Shown: piece by piece, positions 1 to 10,724 of the stretch
Numbering within the stretch: the first letter of the stretch is position 1
How the letters are laid out: each line of letters opens with the position of its first letter
Assembly: GCF_047511655.1 (NCBI RefSeq)
Contig: NC_133390.1
Coordinates: 168,474,083-168,538,082 of the forward strand
Length of the DNA: 64,000 bases
Reading direction: 5' to 3'
DNA from: Castor canadensis
Lineage: Eukaryota > Chordata > Mammalia > Rodentia > Castoridae
Notes under the pieces: generated by a model
What the model was told of the DNA's origin: nothing
The model's input: the letters and a program-made list of their open reading frames with translations, nothing else
Databases searched by the model: none
Translations under genes and position numbers: made by a program

Positions 1-296
1 GCCTCAGCATGTTGTAATTAGGTACTCAATAAACGAGGGAAGAAAGATGGTCTCAAAACTAGCTAAGGGGATACCCTTAGCTTGGGGCCCCCCCTGGATC
101 TTTGTTCCTGTGGGCCTTTTGTCCCCACCTTCACCCAGATGGGCTCTTTCCCCAGTTTCTTACTCTTTGCTCTGCCCTCAAGGTCCTTGACTGACAGTTC
201 AACCTTTGCCCCGCCCCAGTCATTGGCCCCTCCCCTCAGCTTTTGCTCCGCCCCCACATTTGCCGCTAGGGTGTCCAGCAACTTCGCCCAACTCAC

Positions 297-433
297 CCGC
301 CTCCATGGCCAGCACGGTGATGTTATGCCAGCCGGCCGTCTCACGGTCCAGCCCCTTGCCCGTCACGATGGCGCCTGTGTTCGCGTCGATATCGAAGATC
401 TGGTCCAAATCCGAGTCTCGGTCAATGGCGTAC
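297..433 (-). CDS. CDH22: CDH22 coding exon 7 (part of EC4)
   Basis: This 137-bp exon enters in phase 2 and leaves in phase 1. The acceptor is a C-rich tract ending CAG just above position 433. The donor is GTGAGT at 296-291. It supplies the last base of Arg430 and residues 431-475, with the segment YAIDRDSDLDQIFDID followed by TGKGLDRE. LDRE at 458-461 is the calcium-binding motif in the middle of an EC repeat. The DRDSDLD stretch and LDRE together place it in the EC4 core. An N-glycosylation sequon Asn-Ile-Thr begins at about residue 467. The 137-bp length is usual for this exon in classical cadherin genes. It is the last exon in the window, so the reading frame continues off the left edge. 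Calling it EC4 relies on counting repeats from the mature N terminus. Confidence 0.95.
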
Positions 434-959
434 CTGAGGGGGCAGGGCGGGGCTGATTGAAGGTGCCCCAGTGCCCGATGGAGCCCGTGTCCATGTTCCC
501 TACCCCACTCCCAGAGAGGACCACCTGCCCGGATACTCCTAACAGGGAGGAGTGGGAAGGGGTCTGGGTTGGCAGCTCCATGGCACTGGAGCCTTTCCGA
601 CCCTCAGTTTCCCCAGCTGTTAGTAGGTGACTGCCTGGCACAGGTGTTCCATTCTTATCTTTCCAAAAAAGGTGACCTTGGAATTGGGCTTGACCCTCGA
701 GAGCAGGGCTGGGAAGGGTATTCGGGGCAGGCAGGCAGAGACAGGCGAGAACGCTTCAGAAAATGACTAAAGGTGCAGAACAGTCAGCAGGGCACAGGAT
801 CCAGGAGTCGGACGTGCCCTGGGGAGCCAGTGAGGAGATCTGAGCAGGAGAGGGACAGTGAGGGGCTCATAGACAACTTGGAGGTCAGGTGGAGGCCCCC
901 GACCGGAGAGTGGGCTGAGCATGCCCAGGGGAGGGGGAGCCCAGGCCTGGCCGCTGGAT

Positions 960-1230
960 CCTCCCGCCTGCGCAGCCCCAGCCGGCTAATCTGCGGCTTT
1001 TCAGTTGCCGCGTGAAAAAGCCCTTTGTTCCGCCTTCTTCCCAGGCTTTTGTGCGGCGGCTCCAGGCCTGAAAGGCCCGTGTCCAACACATGTCTCAGGC
1101 GGCGGCGGCCCAGAGAGGCCCCGCCAGCGCCGGCCGCCGCTTCCCCGCGCAGATAACGCGGGCGGGGGCGCAGCCGGGCTGCTCCGCACACAAAGCCCTC
1201 AGAATGGCAGGCAAAGGCACATTGTGCAGC
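960..1230. promoter_or_regulatory. Intronic CpG-rich block, candidate conserved regulatory element
   Basis: The block is dense in CpG (runs such as gcggcggcgg, gccggccgccgc and cgcgcagataacgcggg), while the flanking intron is CpG-poor. It also holds a SOX-type CCTTTGTTC, two further ACAAAG motifs and a GATA motif (AGATAACG). No coding exon or repeat explains it. An intragenic CpG island acting as enhancer or alternative promoter is a reasonable inference. Conservation could not be tested. Confidence 0.45.
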
Positions 1231-3094
1231 CAGGACAAAGCAGCCTGGTGGGGAGAGCTCAGCCCAAGCCACGGCCCCTCCCACAAGCAAGAGGAAGGGG
1301 CCTTTTCCCCAAACCTCAGAAAGGGAAACTGAGGCCCAGGGAGGTGAGAACACCAGAAACACTACCTGCCCCATGCCGAGAACCTTATGACCCTTCCCTG
1401 GGCGGGGGGGGGGGGGGTCTTGGCTGCATGGCCAAACCTCTCTGCTTCAGTTTCCCCTTCTCTTCAATGAGAATAATGACACAGGGAACTGCACAGTTCT
1501 GGGAACAGTGGGAACCGGGTTTGAGTTTCCTGTCACTTATTCTACCTGTGTGACTTTGGATCAGTCCCTTGACATCTTCGGTCTCCTTGCTCATGGGGAG
1601 AAGGTGATGATGCCTGCCCATGCACCATGGTGCAGGTTAGGGAGGGACAGAGCAGACTGTGTCATGCATAAGGAGGCAGGCAGAAGGGGGAGGCATGGTG
1701 AGTTCCAGCCAGTGTTCTACCTGCCAAGCTCTTGTCCCAGCCCAGGGAATGGCTTCTCAAAGTGAGAAGAGGTCCTTATTTGCACAAAGGTGTCATATGG
1801 ACTAGCAATGACCCTGCCCAGAGTAGCACAGTGACTGCTGCAGAATTGGAATCTTTATCCAAATTTGGGGCTGTGCCCAGAGTTCCTTCTAGCTTTTTGA
1901 GCCATTCAAAGCTTCAGTGCATGGAGCTCAGGTCCCCTTTGCCCTCAGCTGGGCCCTGACGGGTGTTTGGGTCCAACAAATACAGAAGACTATGAGTGTC
2001 ACTCAACTGGAAGGAATCTTGGAGATTCTACAGGTAGAGGACAGAGGACATGATGGGCTGGGGCTGGGGAGGATGTCTGCTGCCTCCTTGATAAAGCTGC
2101 TGCTCCTCCTCCCTCTTGTGCTCTTCTACCTCCTCCCTTTCCTCCTCCTCCTCACTGCTTTTCTCTTTTGTTCCCTCCTAGAGGGGAGGCAAGGGCTGGA
2201 ACCTAAGTGGAGGCAGCTGTTCCCAAGGCCATGTGGTGGGAGCCGAGGGGCTGCCACTAAACCAGCTAAAGACTTGGGCTGCAGGTCACTGAGGCTGACT
2301 ACCTGGCTAAACCCAAGAGTTTTTGTTCCAGCTCAGAGGGCCAGTGAGTGAGCTGGAGGCTGGAGGAAGGGTAGGAAGGGTTAATATGGACTGGGGCCTG
2401 GCAGGCACCGGGGAAGCTTGTGCCCCTCATGTGTAGGTATATGTATGATTGTGAGTCTGTCCCATGTTGTGAATGTGCAATGTGTTTGTGTGGCGTGAAC
2501 ATGTGAGTGGCGTGTCTATGTACGTGTAAGACAGTGTGTTGTGGTTGGAACAGCAATAGCTCAGGGGGCAGCCATTCTGCCCAGGGTCTTGCACCAAGGC
2601 ATGCTGCCCCCAGTCAGGTCACTTGCAGCCGTGGAGCCTTCAGTTTCCATCCAGCAGAGATGGGAGGTTGGGATGCAGCTAAGGTGCTAGCTGGGATCCA
2701 GGAAAATGACTCCAGCAATGGGAACCATTGTCATTCTAATTGTGACTAAGAAATGTCTACCAGGGAGAACACAGAACTACATGCTGGGAGTGTGGGGGAC
2801 TGGTGGCACCATGCATATACATCAGAGCATGGCCAGTGGTCATGAGGCAACTGGGGGTCTGAGGTTCTGCTTCCATCTTGCCCTCCTGCTTCTTATTTAG
2901 TCATCACCACCAGGAGGGTAGCAAGGGGAACCGGGGCAGGTGTGGGTGGAAGCACAGTGAGGGAATGTGGATATGCCAGGCCAGTGTGAATGTGTGTGTG
3001 TATGTGTGTGCATGTGCAAGTGAGCAGATGTGCTTGCCCATGTGTACAAAGGGGGTCTGGGAATGGGGGTTGGAAGCACAGATCTAATACCTAT

Positions 3095-3200
3095 CTGCTG
3101 TGTGACCTTGGGCAAGTCACCTAACCTCCTAAACATGGAGATAGTAATGCCTACTGTACAGGCTGGCTGTGGGGTTTAGGCAAGTGACCGTCAATGAAGC
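3095..3200 (+). repeat. MIR-like SINE fragment
   Basis: It contains the MIR core phrase 'tgtgaccttgggcaagtcac' followed by 'ctaacctcc'. It is a diverged ancient mammal-wide tRNA-derived SINE. Confidence 0.55.
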
Positions 3201-3489
3201 ACTTATGGGCTGGGCACCTGGATGCAGATCTTCTCGGGTTCCAGATCAATGCACTTTGTGCTGTGCCCACTCTGGAGGGCTGGGGGTTGGGGGATGCAGT
3301 GCTAGCTTTCTCTGGCCCAGTGTGGACTCTCCTGGTTGTGATGTTCAAAGGAGACTCATGCAGTAGGCCCAGTCTTCCACTGGCCCGGGTCTGGCTCATC
3401 TCCGAGGCCTATGCATGGGGACGGCACAGCACAAATGTAGGAACTGCACCAACCACAAAGAGTCATGACTCTTTGTCATGACTAAATTC

Positions 3490-3600
3490 CAGTCCTTCCT
3501 CTTGCTAGCTGGTGGCCTTGGGCAAGTCACTTCCCCTCTCTGTCCCTCAGTTTCTTCATCTGTATGATGAATGTGATACCTTCTGAGGGGGGTAGGGGAA
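3490..3600 (+). repeat. MIR-like SINE fragment
   Basis: MIR core 'ccttgggcaagtcacttcc' is followed by 'cctcagtttcttcatctgta' and a diverged tail. Confidence 0.6.
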
Positions 3601-3714
3601 CAATATGGGGCAACTTCTACTCCCCCTGAACAGGGGCTCAGGAAAAGCACTTGGGCCAGTCTGTATTTCTGAACTCCCCAGGCAAAGTGCAGGACCCCAC
3701 TTCATTTCTTCACT

Positions 3715-4030
3715 CAAGACACGACTCCCTGCCTGCTTCAGGACCATTGCATTTGCTGTTCCTGCAACCTGGAGCACCCTCCGCACATCTTGGCAATGTT
3801 GCTCCCAGTTTATATCTCCTGTGCCTGACCACTCAATCCAAAGTGGACTCTGTGGCCCTCATCCTTCCATTCCCTATTACTTTATTTTCTTCCCACCCTC
3901 ACCAGCATTTAACCATTTGCTGACCGTCTCCCCGCACGCAGGGGAAGGAAAACTCCCTGTGGGCAGAATTCTTGTCTCACTATCCATGCCCCCACCGCAT
4001 GGAACAGTGCCAGACACAGCTCAATGACCC
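3715..4030 (+). repeat. L2-like LINE 3' end fragment
   Basis: It carries the usual L2 order: 'gcatttgctgttcctgcaacctgga', then a degenerate middle, then 'gggcagaattcttgtctcac' and 'ggaacagtgccagacacagctcaa'. It is ancient and non-coding. Confidence 0.5.
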
Positions 4031-4699
4031 TTAGAACAGGAAGTTAGGATACAGTTCTGGGCAGTATGGGGCCTGAGGACATTTCCCTGTCACAAGCAGT
4101 CCCTCACTGGCTTCATCTCCATATCTGTACCCCACAGGCTGGGAGATCCATCCCCACCTCTGCCCTTGATTGAATCACCTCTGTTATCCACAGGCCTGGC
4201 TCACGGCCACACTAAGGAGGGGAGCTGGGCAAATGTCTGGTGTTAAATTGGACCTGTCCTAAGCTCCTGGCAGGGCAGGCGCCTCCACATCTGAGGAGCC
4301 CCAGGGAAGGGCCAGCAAAGAGAGATGAAAGAGGGTGAGAAGCAGGTTTCAAAGTTGTTCCCTTCAGCACAGATGAAAGCAGAGGGGAGGAAGGCGAGTG
4401 GGGAGGCAGGGAGGGGTGTGCAGAGCCATAGCAGAGGACAGAGATACAGACAGTTGCTGACCCAGGCTCAGGGCCCAGCCAACTCATATGACTCCCCATG
4501 GGTGCCTGCAGATGCCACCCCTGCTCTAGGCCTCAGGTTCCTGACACACAGGGGTGACTAGAGCCAGGCTAGAGGCTGAGGTGGTTTCAAGGCTGTGCCT
4601 GTTGGAAGAGGGGTAGAGATCTGAGGCAAAGATAGGGTCTGTGCAGAGGCAGAAGAAACTCAGCATTACCTGCGCATGGAGTGTGAGCTCCTCAGCCTT

Positions 4700-4960
4700 C
4701 CCCCGAGGCCCCTTTGATGGCCACTGTGCCCCACCTACCTCCATCTACTGTAGCCCTCAGTCTGCTTTCTGCACACACCTAACCCCACCTCTGCTTTCAT
4801 ATACCTGCACAAGTGGTTCCTCCACTCAGAATGGCTTTCTTTTCACATTTACACCTGACCAGACCCAGAGGCCCAGATCAGTTCAATTTTTTTCCCCTTC
4901 AAGAAGTCTTCCCAGACCCCTGAGGCTACCTCCCAGCCTGACAAACTATGGGCAGTTAAG
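4700..4960 (+). repeat. L2-like LINE fragment
   Basis: Diverged L2 3'-region phrasing, including a 'cagaatggctttc' stretch and 'aagaagtcttcccagacccc'. Low-confidence call from text similarity. Confidence 0.35.
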
Positions 4961-6513
4961 TAAGATCGAATCCTTGTTTCTCATTGCTTCGGGCTGTCAT
5001 GTAAGATTGTATAGGCTGGCCACTGTACAATTCTAAGAGGACCATCCAGATGGATGATAATGGCAATGACATCCCTTGGAATTGTACAAGGTGGAGTTAA
5101 CTTTTCCCCTCCCTCTCTGCAATACTGAACACAGAACTAGGTACAGAATCAGCTCAAAGATAACTTGCTGACTACTACAGGGGTTTTAGGGAGGAAGAAT
5201 GAAGCCCCAGAGACATTCCCCCCACCCCTGACCCTCCTCTGGATCAGTTTCTGCTACAACCTTTCTTCCTTCCTCTTTATCTAGGCCTCCCCAGCCCTTA
5301 CAGCTCCTAACCCCCTCCAGGGACGCCTCTGTCCCGGTCCTTGCTCTGCCTCTGCATATCACCGGCCTGCTTTGGTCCCTTTCTGGCTTCTTTCCAAGGC
5401 TCATCTCTGTTTTGCATGGCCAAAGAGGCCCCTTGACCTCTTTCAGTTCTTCCTCTTTCTAGGGCTCTTCTTTCTCTCCACCCTCTCCTGCTCACCACTG
5501 GTCTCCTTACATCTGAGTTGGTTTCTGTCTCTTTTCTCCACCTCTCTACATTTGCACTTCATTCATTCGTCATGCGTTCAGATGCACAGGGCCTGGTGTA
5601 GGCCCTGAGGTTGATGGTAAGTGAACCCCTGTAGTAAGGACTCAGGGAGCATGCCACTTAGTAGGAGAGGCAGAGGTGTCAGAAAAGTAGGTGTGTGAGG
5701 AAGGTCAAGGGTAGGGCTTGGGTGGGTCTGACATTTCAGAAGAGCAGTTAGGCCTTGCTGACAGGGTAACTTCTGAGCAAAAGGAAGTGAGAGGATACGC
5801 CCTGGGGAGAGACAGAAGGGACAAGCCCAGCCCATGGGAGGGAAAGTCTGGAGGTCACAGGGAGGTGATGAGTGGGGTCAAGGTGAAGGCTTGACTTTCA
5901 TCCTGGGCAGGACCAGGCTGCCTCTGCCTGGATTCTGAATGAAAAAGTGGAGCGGGGAGACCCGGCTGGCAGTGAGGAGGGGCCATAGTCAACAGGGTGT
6001 GTTGGCAACTTCAGGAGGTGTGAGAGAGGGGGATCCGCTGCTCCATGGCTTTTGATCTGAACACCTGGCAGGATGGAGGTGGCATTCTGGGAAGGGAGAT
6101 GACTCAAGAAAAATTGTTTTTGTTTTGTTCTGTTTTTCCTTTAGATGGACCTGGAATATGTCCAGGTTCTGAATATGTTAAGTGAGGTGTCCAATGGAGA
6201 CCTGCAGAGTCTGTAGAGAGAGAGAGAGGTGGGGCCATGGCAGGCTGGATGGAGCAAGGGAGTGTGGCCAGAGGGGAGGAAGGTGCGGTCAGCCCAATTC
6301 TCTGTTCTTCTGTGCACCTGGCTCACTGTCCTTGTCCTGAGTCCCGCGTGTCCCCTACTCTCTGTGACTGTTCCCTGTCTGCCTCCTGGGCTCCTTGGCC
6401 GCCCTCCAGTCCCCTCCTCCTCCCTCCCGCCCGGTCCCCCTCTGCCCGCGGTCTGTCGCCGGTGGGTGGCGGGAGAGCAGGCAGCAGGCGTCGGCCCCGG
6501 GCGGGGGTCTCAC

Positions 6514-6767
6514 CGGACGGGCCGGTTGGCGGCGTCGGGGTCCCGCGCCGTCACCACGCCGACCAGGGAGCCCACCTGCGCGTCCTCCTGCACCTCCAGG
6601 AGGCGGGAGGGCGGCCGGAACTCGGGGGGCTCGTCCACGTCGGTCACGGCCACGCGCACGATCGCCTGATCGCGGAACGTGCCCAGGTCTGCGAAGCGCG
6701 GGTCCACGAACTTGTTGAGGGCCTCCAGCACCACGGTGTGCACCGGCTGAGACTCGAAGTCCAGGCG
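6514..6767 (-). CDS. CDH22: CDH22 coding exon 6 (end of EC3, EC3-EC4 linker, start of EC4)
   Basis: This 254-bp exon is in phase 0 in and phase 2 out. The acceptor is CCCCCAACAG immediately upstream of CGC (Arg346). The donor is GTGAGA at 6513. It encodes residues 346-429 and two bases of Arg430. It opens with RLDFESQ, the EC3 calcium-binding segment in which Phe replaces Arg of the usual LDRE. It then carries the linker DVDEPPEF (Asp388 on), an acidic variant of DxNDNxP, and ends with TARDPDAANRPVR, the D-x-D motif region of EC4. The 254-bp length is diagnostic of this exon in classical cadherin genes. The GC content is much higher than in the surrounding intron, with many CpGs. Confidence 0.95.
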
Positions 6768-8010
6768 CTGTTGGGGGAGAGGGCTGGTCAGTGGCCGGGG
6801 CCTGGTGGACCATGATGCTCCCAGGACGGGGACACAGTGGGTGGGGCTGGCCCAAGGTCACAGGTTGGCTCAGTTGGGGAGCCCACGAAGGAACTGGCTG
6901 TCGGAGACCCAGACCAACCCTTTCTGCTACAGTGGGGAAACTGAGGCTCCAAGATAGGGGGTCTTGGTAGCAATACCAGCCCCCTGTGTGATGAAATCCC
7001 AGACTCCCCACTCGGTGTTGGGACATTTCATTCATTTATTTACACAAAGCACTTACTATGTGCAGTAAGTATCTTAATGATAGTAACTCGACTTTACAAC
7101 AACCACCTAAGACTCATGCACCATGGCTATGTCATTTTACACAGGAGGAAATGAAATCAGAAAAGTTGCCACTCGCTGAGCCAGAATTTTAACCCAGGTA
7201 GTGTAGCCCCCTGCATGGCAGAGGAAAAGATTGGCACAGGAGCTGCAGTCTCCCAGACCTGGGTTCCAATTCTGGCTCTCCTGCTGACTGGCTGTGACTG
7301 GCCATTCTGGTGTGCCTCTCTGGCCTCAGGGTAGTGATAAATGTTTCCTGGGACCCAGGAGGAAGGCTGGTAACCATCTACCCTGCCTGTCCCTGGAGAT
7401 CTGCTGCATGCACAGCAAGCCTGTCTCCTCTCCAGGGGGGCTAACGGTGACCCTCTGATGAATGAGCTTCCTGGCTGAGAGTCTTCTAAAGACTCACCTT
7501 AGAGCAAAGGGAAATTCAATGGCAGTGCCGCAGGCGCCTTGGTCACATGGTGCAGTAGCTTTTGATGGGTGGTTGGGGGTGGCATTCCTGGAGACCCACA
7601 GGCAGGGGCCCCCCATGTGTCCCAGACCCTCCCCTTCCCCAGCAGCACAAATGGCCCCCTCCTTCTCCTGTCCTGTTTGTTGCCTGGGAAATCAGGATGC
7701 AGGAAGGCGGATGCTGGGCCAGCCTGGGAGTGAGCGATGGTGGCTGGAAGCAGCTCATCAATCAGGCAGGACTCCAGGCCAGAGCCATGGCTGACTCCTA
7801 CACAGACACCGCAGGAGTTGGCTGGAGCAGCAGTGCTGGCTGAAAGTGGGCTGGGGCAGCCTGGGAACGATAGCAAGTGCTGTGCTAGGGTCCCGAGTCC
7901 AGGCTTAGTGCTCAGTCTGTTGTTTGGGGATGCTGGGCCCTTGAGCCTCCATCTGTGAAATGGGCTCATTCAGAGTAAGGACACATGGAGATCAAAACAC
8001 TGAAACCCTT

Positions 8011-8116
8011 GCTGGGCATGGTAGTGAACATCTGTAATCCCGGCATGTGGGAGACTGAGGCAGGAGGATCATGAGTTCAAGGCCAGCCTGGGCTACATAG
8101 GGAGACTCTGTCTCAA
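8011..8116 (+). mobile_element. B1-like SINE
   Basis: A 7SL-derived B1 body runs 'gctgggcatggtagtgaaca', 'gactgaggcaggaggatcat', 'gttcaaggccagcctgggct', 'actctgtctcaa'. The 'gttcaaggccagcctgg' box is diagnostic of rodent B1. This is one of the main clues to the host lineage. Confidence 0.8.
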
Positions 8117-8172
8117 CATCTCCCTTGGCCCCCCCAAAAGACTGAAATATACTCAGTGCTCACAAAAGGTAG

Positions 8173-8365
8173 ATTCTGATGCCAGACCACTCAGGCCAGT
8201 GTCCTTCCTGGCCTTTGCTAGATGTGCAACCTTGGTCAAGTTACTAGACTTCTCTTGGCCTCAGTTTCTCATCTATAAAATGGACAGTCATAGAACCTCC
8301 AAGGTCTGATATAGGGATTGAATGAGTTAATCCGTGGAGGCTCCTGGCACACTGAGCACAGTGTT
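8173..8365 (+). repeat. MIR-like SINE
   Basis: A long MIR copy: 'tgcaaccttggtcaagttac', 'cctcagtttctcatctataa', 'aaatggacagtcatagaacc' and a 3' 'gaatgagttaatc...ggcacactgagcac' tail. Confidence 0.65.
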
Positions 8366-8759
8366 AGCTTCTGAGAAGCAGCTGGGGGGCTGGGAGCACT
8401 CCCCGTGGCAGGTAAACAGCAGGTCGCTCTGTCTGCACAGCAGGCTGTTGGGAACAGGCACTGCGCCTCGTGGAGGGCAGAGTGCAGGATCGGAGAGGAT
8501 TTGAGGAGGTAGATTCTGGCTGAGTGGGAGGAAGAATGGGCCCCCCGTCTCTGGAGGTGTACAAGGGTATGATGTCTTGTAGGCTGGGGCAGGGGTTTAG
8601 TCCTCCCGTGGGTAGCAGGTTTGTGTGGACAGTCCTGGAAGATGGATTTTTTGCTTCTCTATTACTTCTGTCTGGTCCCCCAAGGATTGCTGATTCTGTA
8701 GTTTTAGCTTCTGCTTTCTGTACCAATCAGTGGGCAGGGAAGACTCAAGGAAGGAAAGA

Positions 8760-8895
8760 ACTCCAGAGTTGCCAGACCTGGGTTCAAATCCTGACTCTAT
8801 CCCTTACAGGTATGATCTCTGACAAGCTCCTTTAACCTTTTCCCTTGTAAAAACAGGGACAATCGCTTCTCTATTAGAAGGAAACACAGGATTAC
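8760..8895 (+). repeat. MIR-like SINE
   Basis: It has 'agacctgggttcaaatcctg', 'actctatcccttacaggtat' and a 'tttaaccttttcccttgtaa' core. Confidence 0.55.
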
Positions 8896-8949
8896 AGGGA
8901 ATGAAGAGTGTGAGGGGCCTGGAATGGACTTGAGGTAGCACACTGTTGT

Positions 8950-9075
8950 ATTTAAGATTGTGGATTCAAATCTGCATTGAATCTCAATTCTGACAAGTAG
9001 CTATGCAACGTCAAATAGGTCACTTAACCTCTCTGTGCCTCATTTCCTCATTTGTGAAATGGGAATGATGTCAAT
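8950..9075 (+). repeat. MIR-like SINE
   Basis: It has 'ggattcaaatctgcattgaa', 'gtcacttaacctctctgtgc' and 'ctcatttgtgaaatgggaat', the ordered landmarks of MIR. Confidence 0.65.
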
Positions 9076-9201
9076 GTTTTCCCAGGTTGGTCCTGGGTTC
9101 TCTAGAAAGATCTAATCCCTGGAGTGCAGTGAGGTGGATGTACTGACCACTCAGAGCCCTCCCTGGTCCTGCCCCTCCCACCCCTCCAGGGACAGTCGTA
9201 C

Positions 9202-9395
9202 CTTTTGCACTACTATGATGGCCTCCTGCGTGTCGCTGTCTGTGGTGACCTTGAAGGCATCTCCACCACTGCCGCTCTCCTCCTTCAGGCGGTAGGTCAT
9301 GTCAGTGTTCTCGCCCACGTCTGAGTCCTCGGCCTTCACGCGTCCCACAGCTGTGCCGATGGGAGCTGACTCCTGGATGCTGAACTGGTACATCT
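9202..9395 (-). CDS. CDH22: CDH22 coding exon 5 (EC3)
   Basis: This 194-bp exon is in phase 1 in and phase 0 out. The acceptor is TGTCCCCTGCAG. The first bases AG complete Lys281, followed by MYQFSIQESAPIGTAVGRV. The donor is AAG|GTACGA. It encodes residues 282-345, the N-terminal two thirds of EC3. The AEDSDVGEN segment (302-310) is the D-x-D calcium-binding motif region. The segment EESGSGGDAFKVTTDSD forms the loop and strand before the next exon's LDFE. In related type II genes I recall this exon as about 188 bp, so the six extra bases would fit the Gly/Ser-rich loop (residues 320-326), which is also present in human CDH22 as I remember it. The donor has C at +4 and A at +6 and is the weakest in this set. 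Confidence 0.95.
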
Positions 9396-9722
9396 CTGCA
9401 GGGGACAGGCCACGAGCAGGGATGGGGCAGCCTGACCCCAGCCTTCCTGGGTGCTGGGGGAGGGGAGAAGGGGCCCAGAAGTGTGTGTGTGGGGGGGTGG
9501 GGGCTGGGTGGTATCTGCAAGGGGCTCCCAGGGTGGCCAGGTAGGGGCTGGGAGAGGCGAGTTCTCTGCAGAAGGCTTCTTTGGGCCTCAGTTTCTCTAT
9601 CTGCCCAGTGAGGAGGGCAGAGGAAATGATGGTGAGGGCTAAGACTTTGGAGCCAGTCATAGCTGGATGACCCTGGCCTCGGTTTCCTCATCTGCCGCAT
9701 AGGGTGTTTTCCTGGCACCAGC

Positions 9723-9804
9723 GTTGCCATGGCAACCAATGCAGATGGTGCTGCCTGACTAGTGCTCAGTATGGTGCCCGGATGTGCAGTTGCTCAACCA
9801 ATGG
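9723..9804. promoter_or_regulatory. Paired RFX X-box / CCAAT motifs
   Basis: Positions 9723-9736 read GTTGCCATGGCAAC, a perfect palindrome and the textbook RFX X-box, followed directly by CAATG so that it ends in CCAAT. Positions 9789-9804 read GTTGCTCAACCAATGG, a shorter inverted repeat with the same AACCAATG end. The two are 66 bp apart, start to start. They lie about 330 bp 5' of coding exon 5 in the direction of transcription. RFX factors bind X-boxes and NF-Y binds CCAAT. Function here is inferred. Confidence 0.5.
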
Positions 9805-10069
9805 AGCAGGGTGCACCAAGATGACCGGGCGCCTGCCAGGTCCCCTGGAGATACTGACGGCATTGGACCCTTCATTTCCATGAGCAGGCGAGCACCTCTG
9901 ACGTCCCCAGCTCACAGCTCTAGGCCCTGGGGTCACAGACTCACCCGTGCTTCCCTCTGACAGGAATGGTTAGACATCCAGGGGTGACTGGAGAAAAATA
10001 GAGCAGGGACCCTGTGGGATGCTAACGAGGAGGGCATGCAGTTTTAAATAGGTTGATCAAGAAAGCGCT

Positions 10070-10313
10070 CACCAGTTGGGCGCTGGTGGTTCACACCTGT
10101 AATCCTGGCTACTTGGGAGGCTGAAATCAGGAGGATCTGAGTTCTAGGCCAGCCCAGGCAACTAGTTTGAGAGACCCCCATCTCCAAAATAACCAGAGCA
10201 AAATGGACTGGAGGTGTGCTCAAGTGGTACCTGCTTTGCAAGCACAAAGCCCTGAGTTCAAACCAGTCTTACCACCCCCCCAAAAAAAAAGAAAAAAATG
10301 AAAAAAGAAAGGC
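10070..10313 (+). mobile_element. Composite B1/ID-like SINE with A-rich tail
   Basis: The left half resembles a 7SL unit ('ggttcacacctgtaatcctg', 'cttgggaggctgaaatcagg', 'ctaggccagcccaggcaac'). The right half is an ID-like tRNA-derived unit ('caagtggtacctgctttgca', 'agcacaaagccctgagttca'). It ends in an A-rich stretch. This composite is the commonest young repeat in the window. Confidence 0.75.
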
Positions 10314-10327
10314 CTCACCAGTGCCAG

Positions 10328-10404
10328 GGGCTGGCTTAGTGGTATATTGCCTAGCATGCATGAGATCCTGGGTTGATCCTCCAGCACAGGAAAAAAAAAA
10401 AAAA
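10328..10404 (+). mobile_element. ID-like tRNA-derived SINE
   Basis: It reads 'ggggctggcttagtggtata', 'ttgcctagcatgcatgagat', 'cctgggttgatcctccagca', then an A run. It is a stand-alone ID unit with A/B-box-like Pol III promoter segments. Confidence 0.75.
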
Positions 10405-10724
10405 GGGATTCTTCAAGAAAGTGACATTTCTGCCTAGGTCTGAAGGTGGCAAGGAAGCGAGGCAAGCAGATATTTGGAAAAGAGCATTGTGGACAGAAGG
10501 AACAGCAGGTGCAAAGGCCCTGAGGTGGGTGCAGTACCTGACATGTCTGAAGAACATCAAAATGGCCATTTTGGCTGGAGGGGAAAAGCAGAGGGGACCC
10601 AGGATGCAGATAGCACCCTGCTCTCTGACCAGAGCCAAGGCCAAGGTGAAGATGGCTTGCTAAATGATGGGTCATCCCAGGCAGTGCGGGGTTCATTCTC
10701 ACACAGCAATCAGGAGAGCTCCCT

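Larger units (their letters stand above)
434..6513 (-). other. CDH22 intron between coding exons 6 and 7
   Basis: This 6.1-kb intron contains no supportable exon on either strand. A CpG-rich, GC-rich block lies at about 960-1230 and a 14-base G run at 1404-1417. Degenerate TG-rich sequence lies at 2430-2540 and 2985-3045. MIR-like fragments occur near 3.1 and 3.5 kb, and L2-like 3' ends occur at 3715-4030 and 4700-4960. The 5' end is the GTGAGA donor at 6513-6508. Confidence 0.85.
6768..9201 (-). other. CDH22 intron between coding exons 5 and 6
   Basis: This 2.4-kb intron holds no supportable exon. It contains a B1-like SINE at 8011-8116 and three MIR-like fragments between 8.17 and 9.08 kb. 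The donor GTACGA at 9201-9196 is weaker than the others in the gene. Confidence 0.85.

Noticed and set aside
1404..1417. G-quadruplex or functional G run
   Set aside because: A single run of 14 G can be a sequencing or slippage product. There are no neighbouring G-tracts with short loops, so no structure is claimed.
9151..9660. 169-codon open frame through coding exon 5
   Set aside because: Only 9202-9395 is exon. The rest is intron read through a missing stop, since clear AG acceptor and GT donor sites bound the cadherin sequence.
10328..10404. Possible tRNA gene
   Set aside because: It has A/B-box-like segments but no cloverleaf I can fold, it has a poly-A tail, and the same unit recurs many times. 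It is an ID-like SINE.
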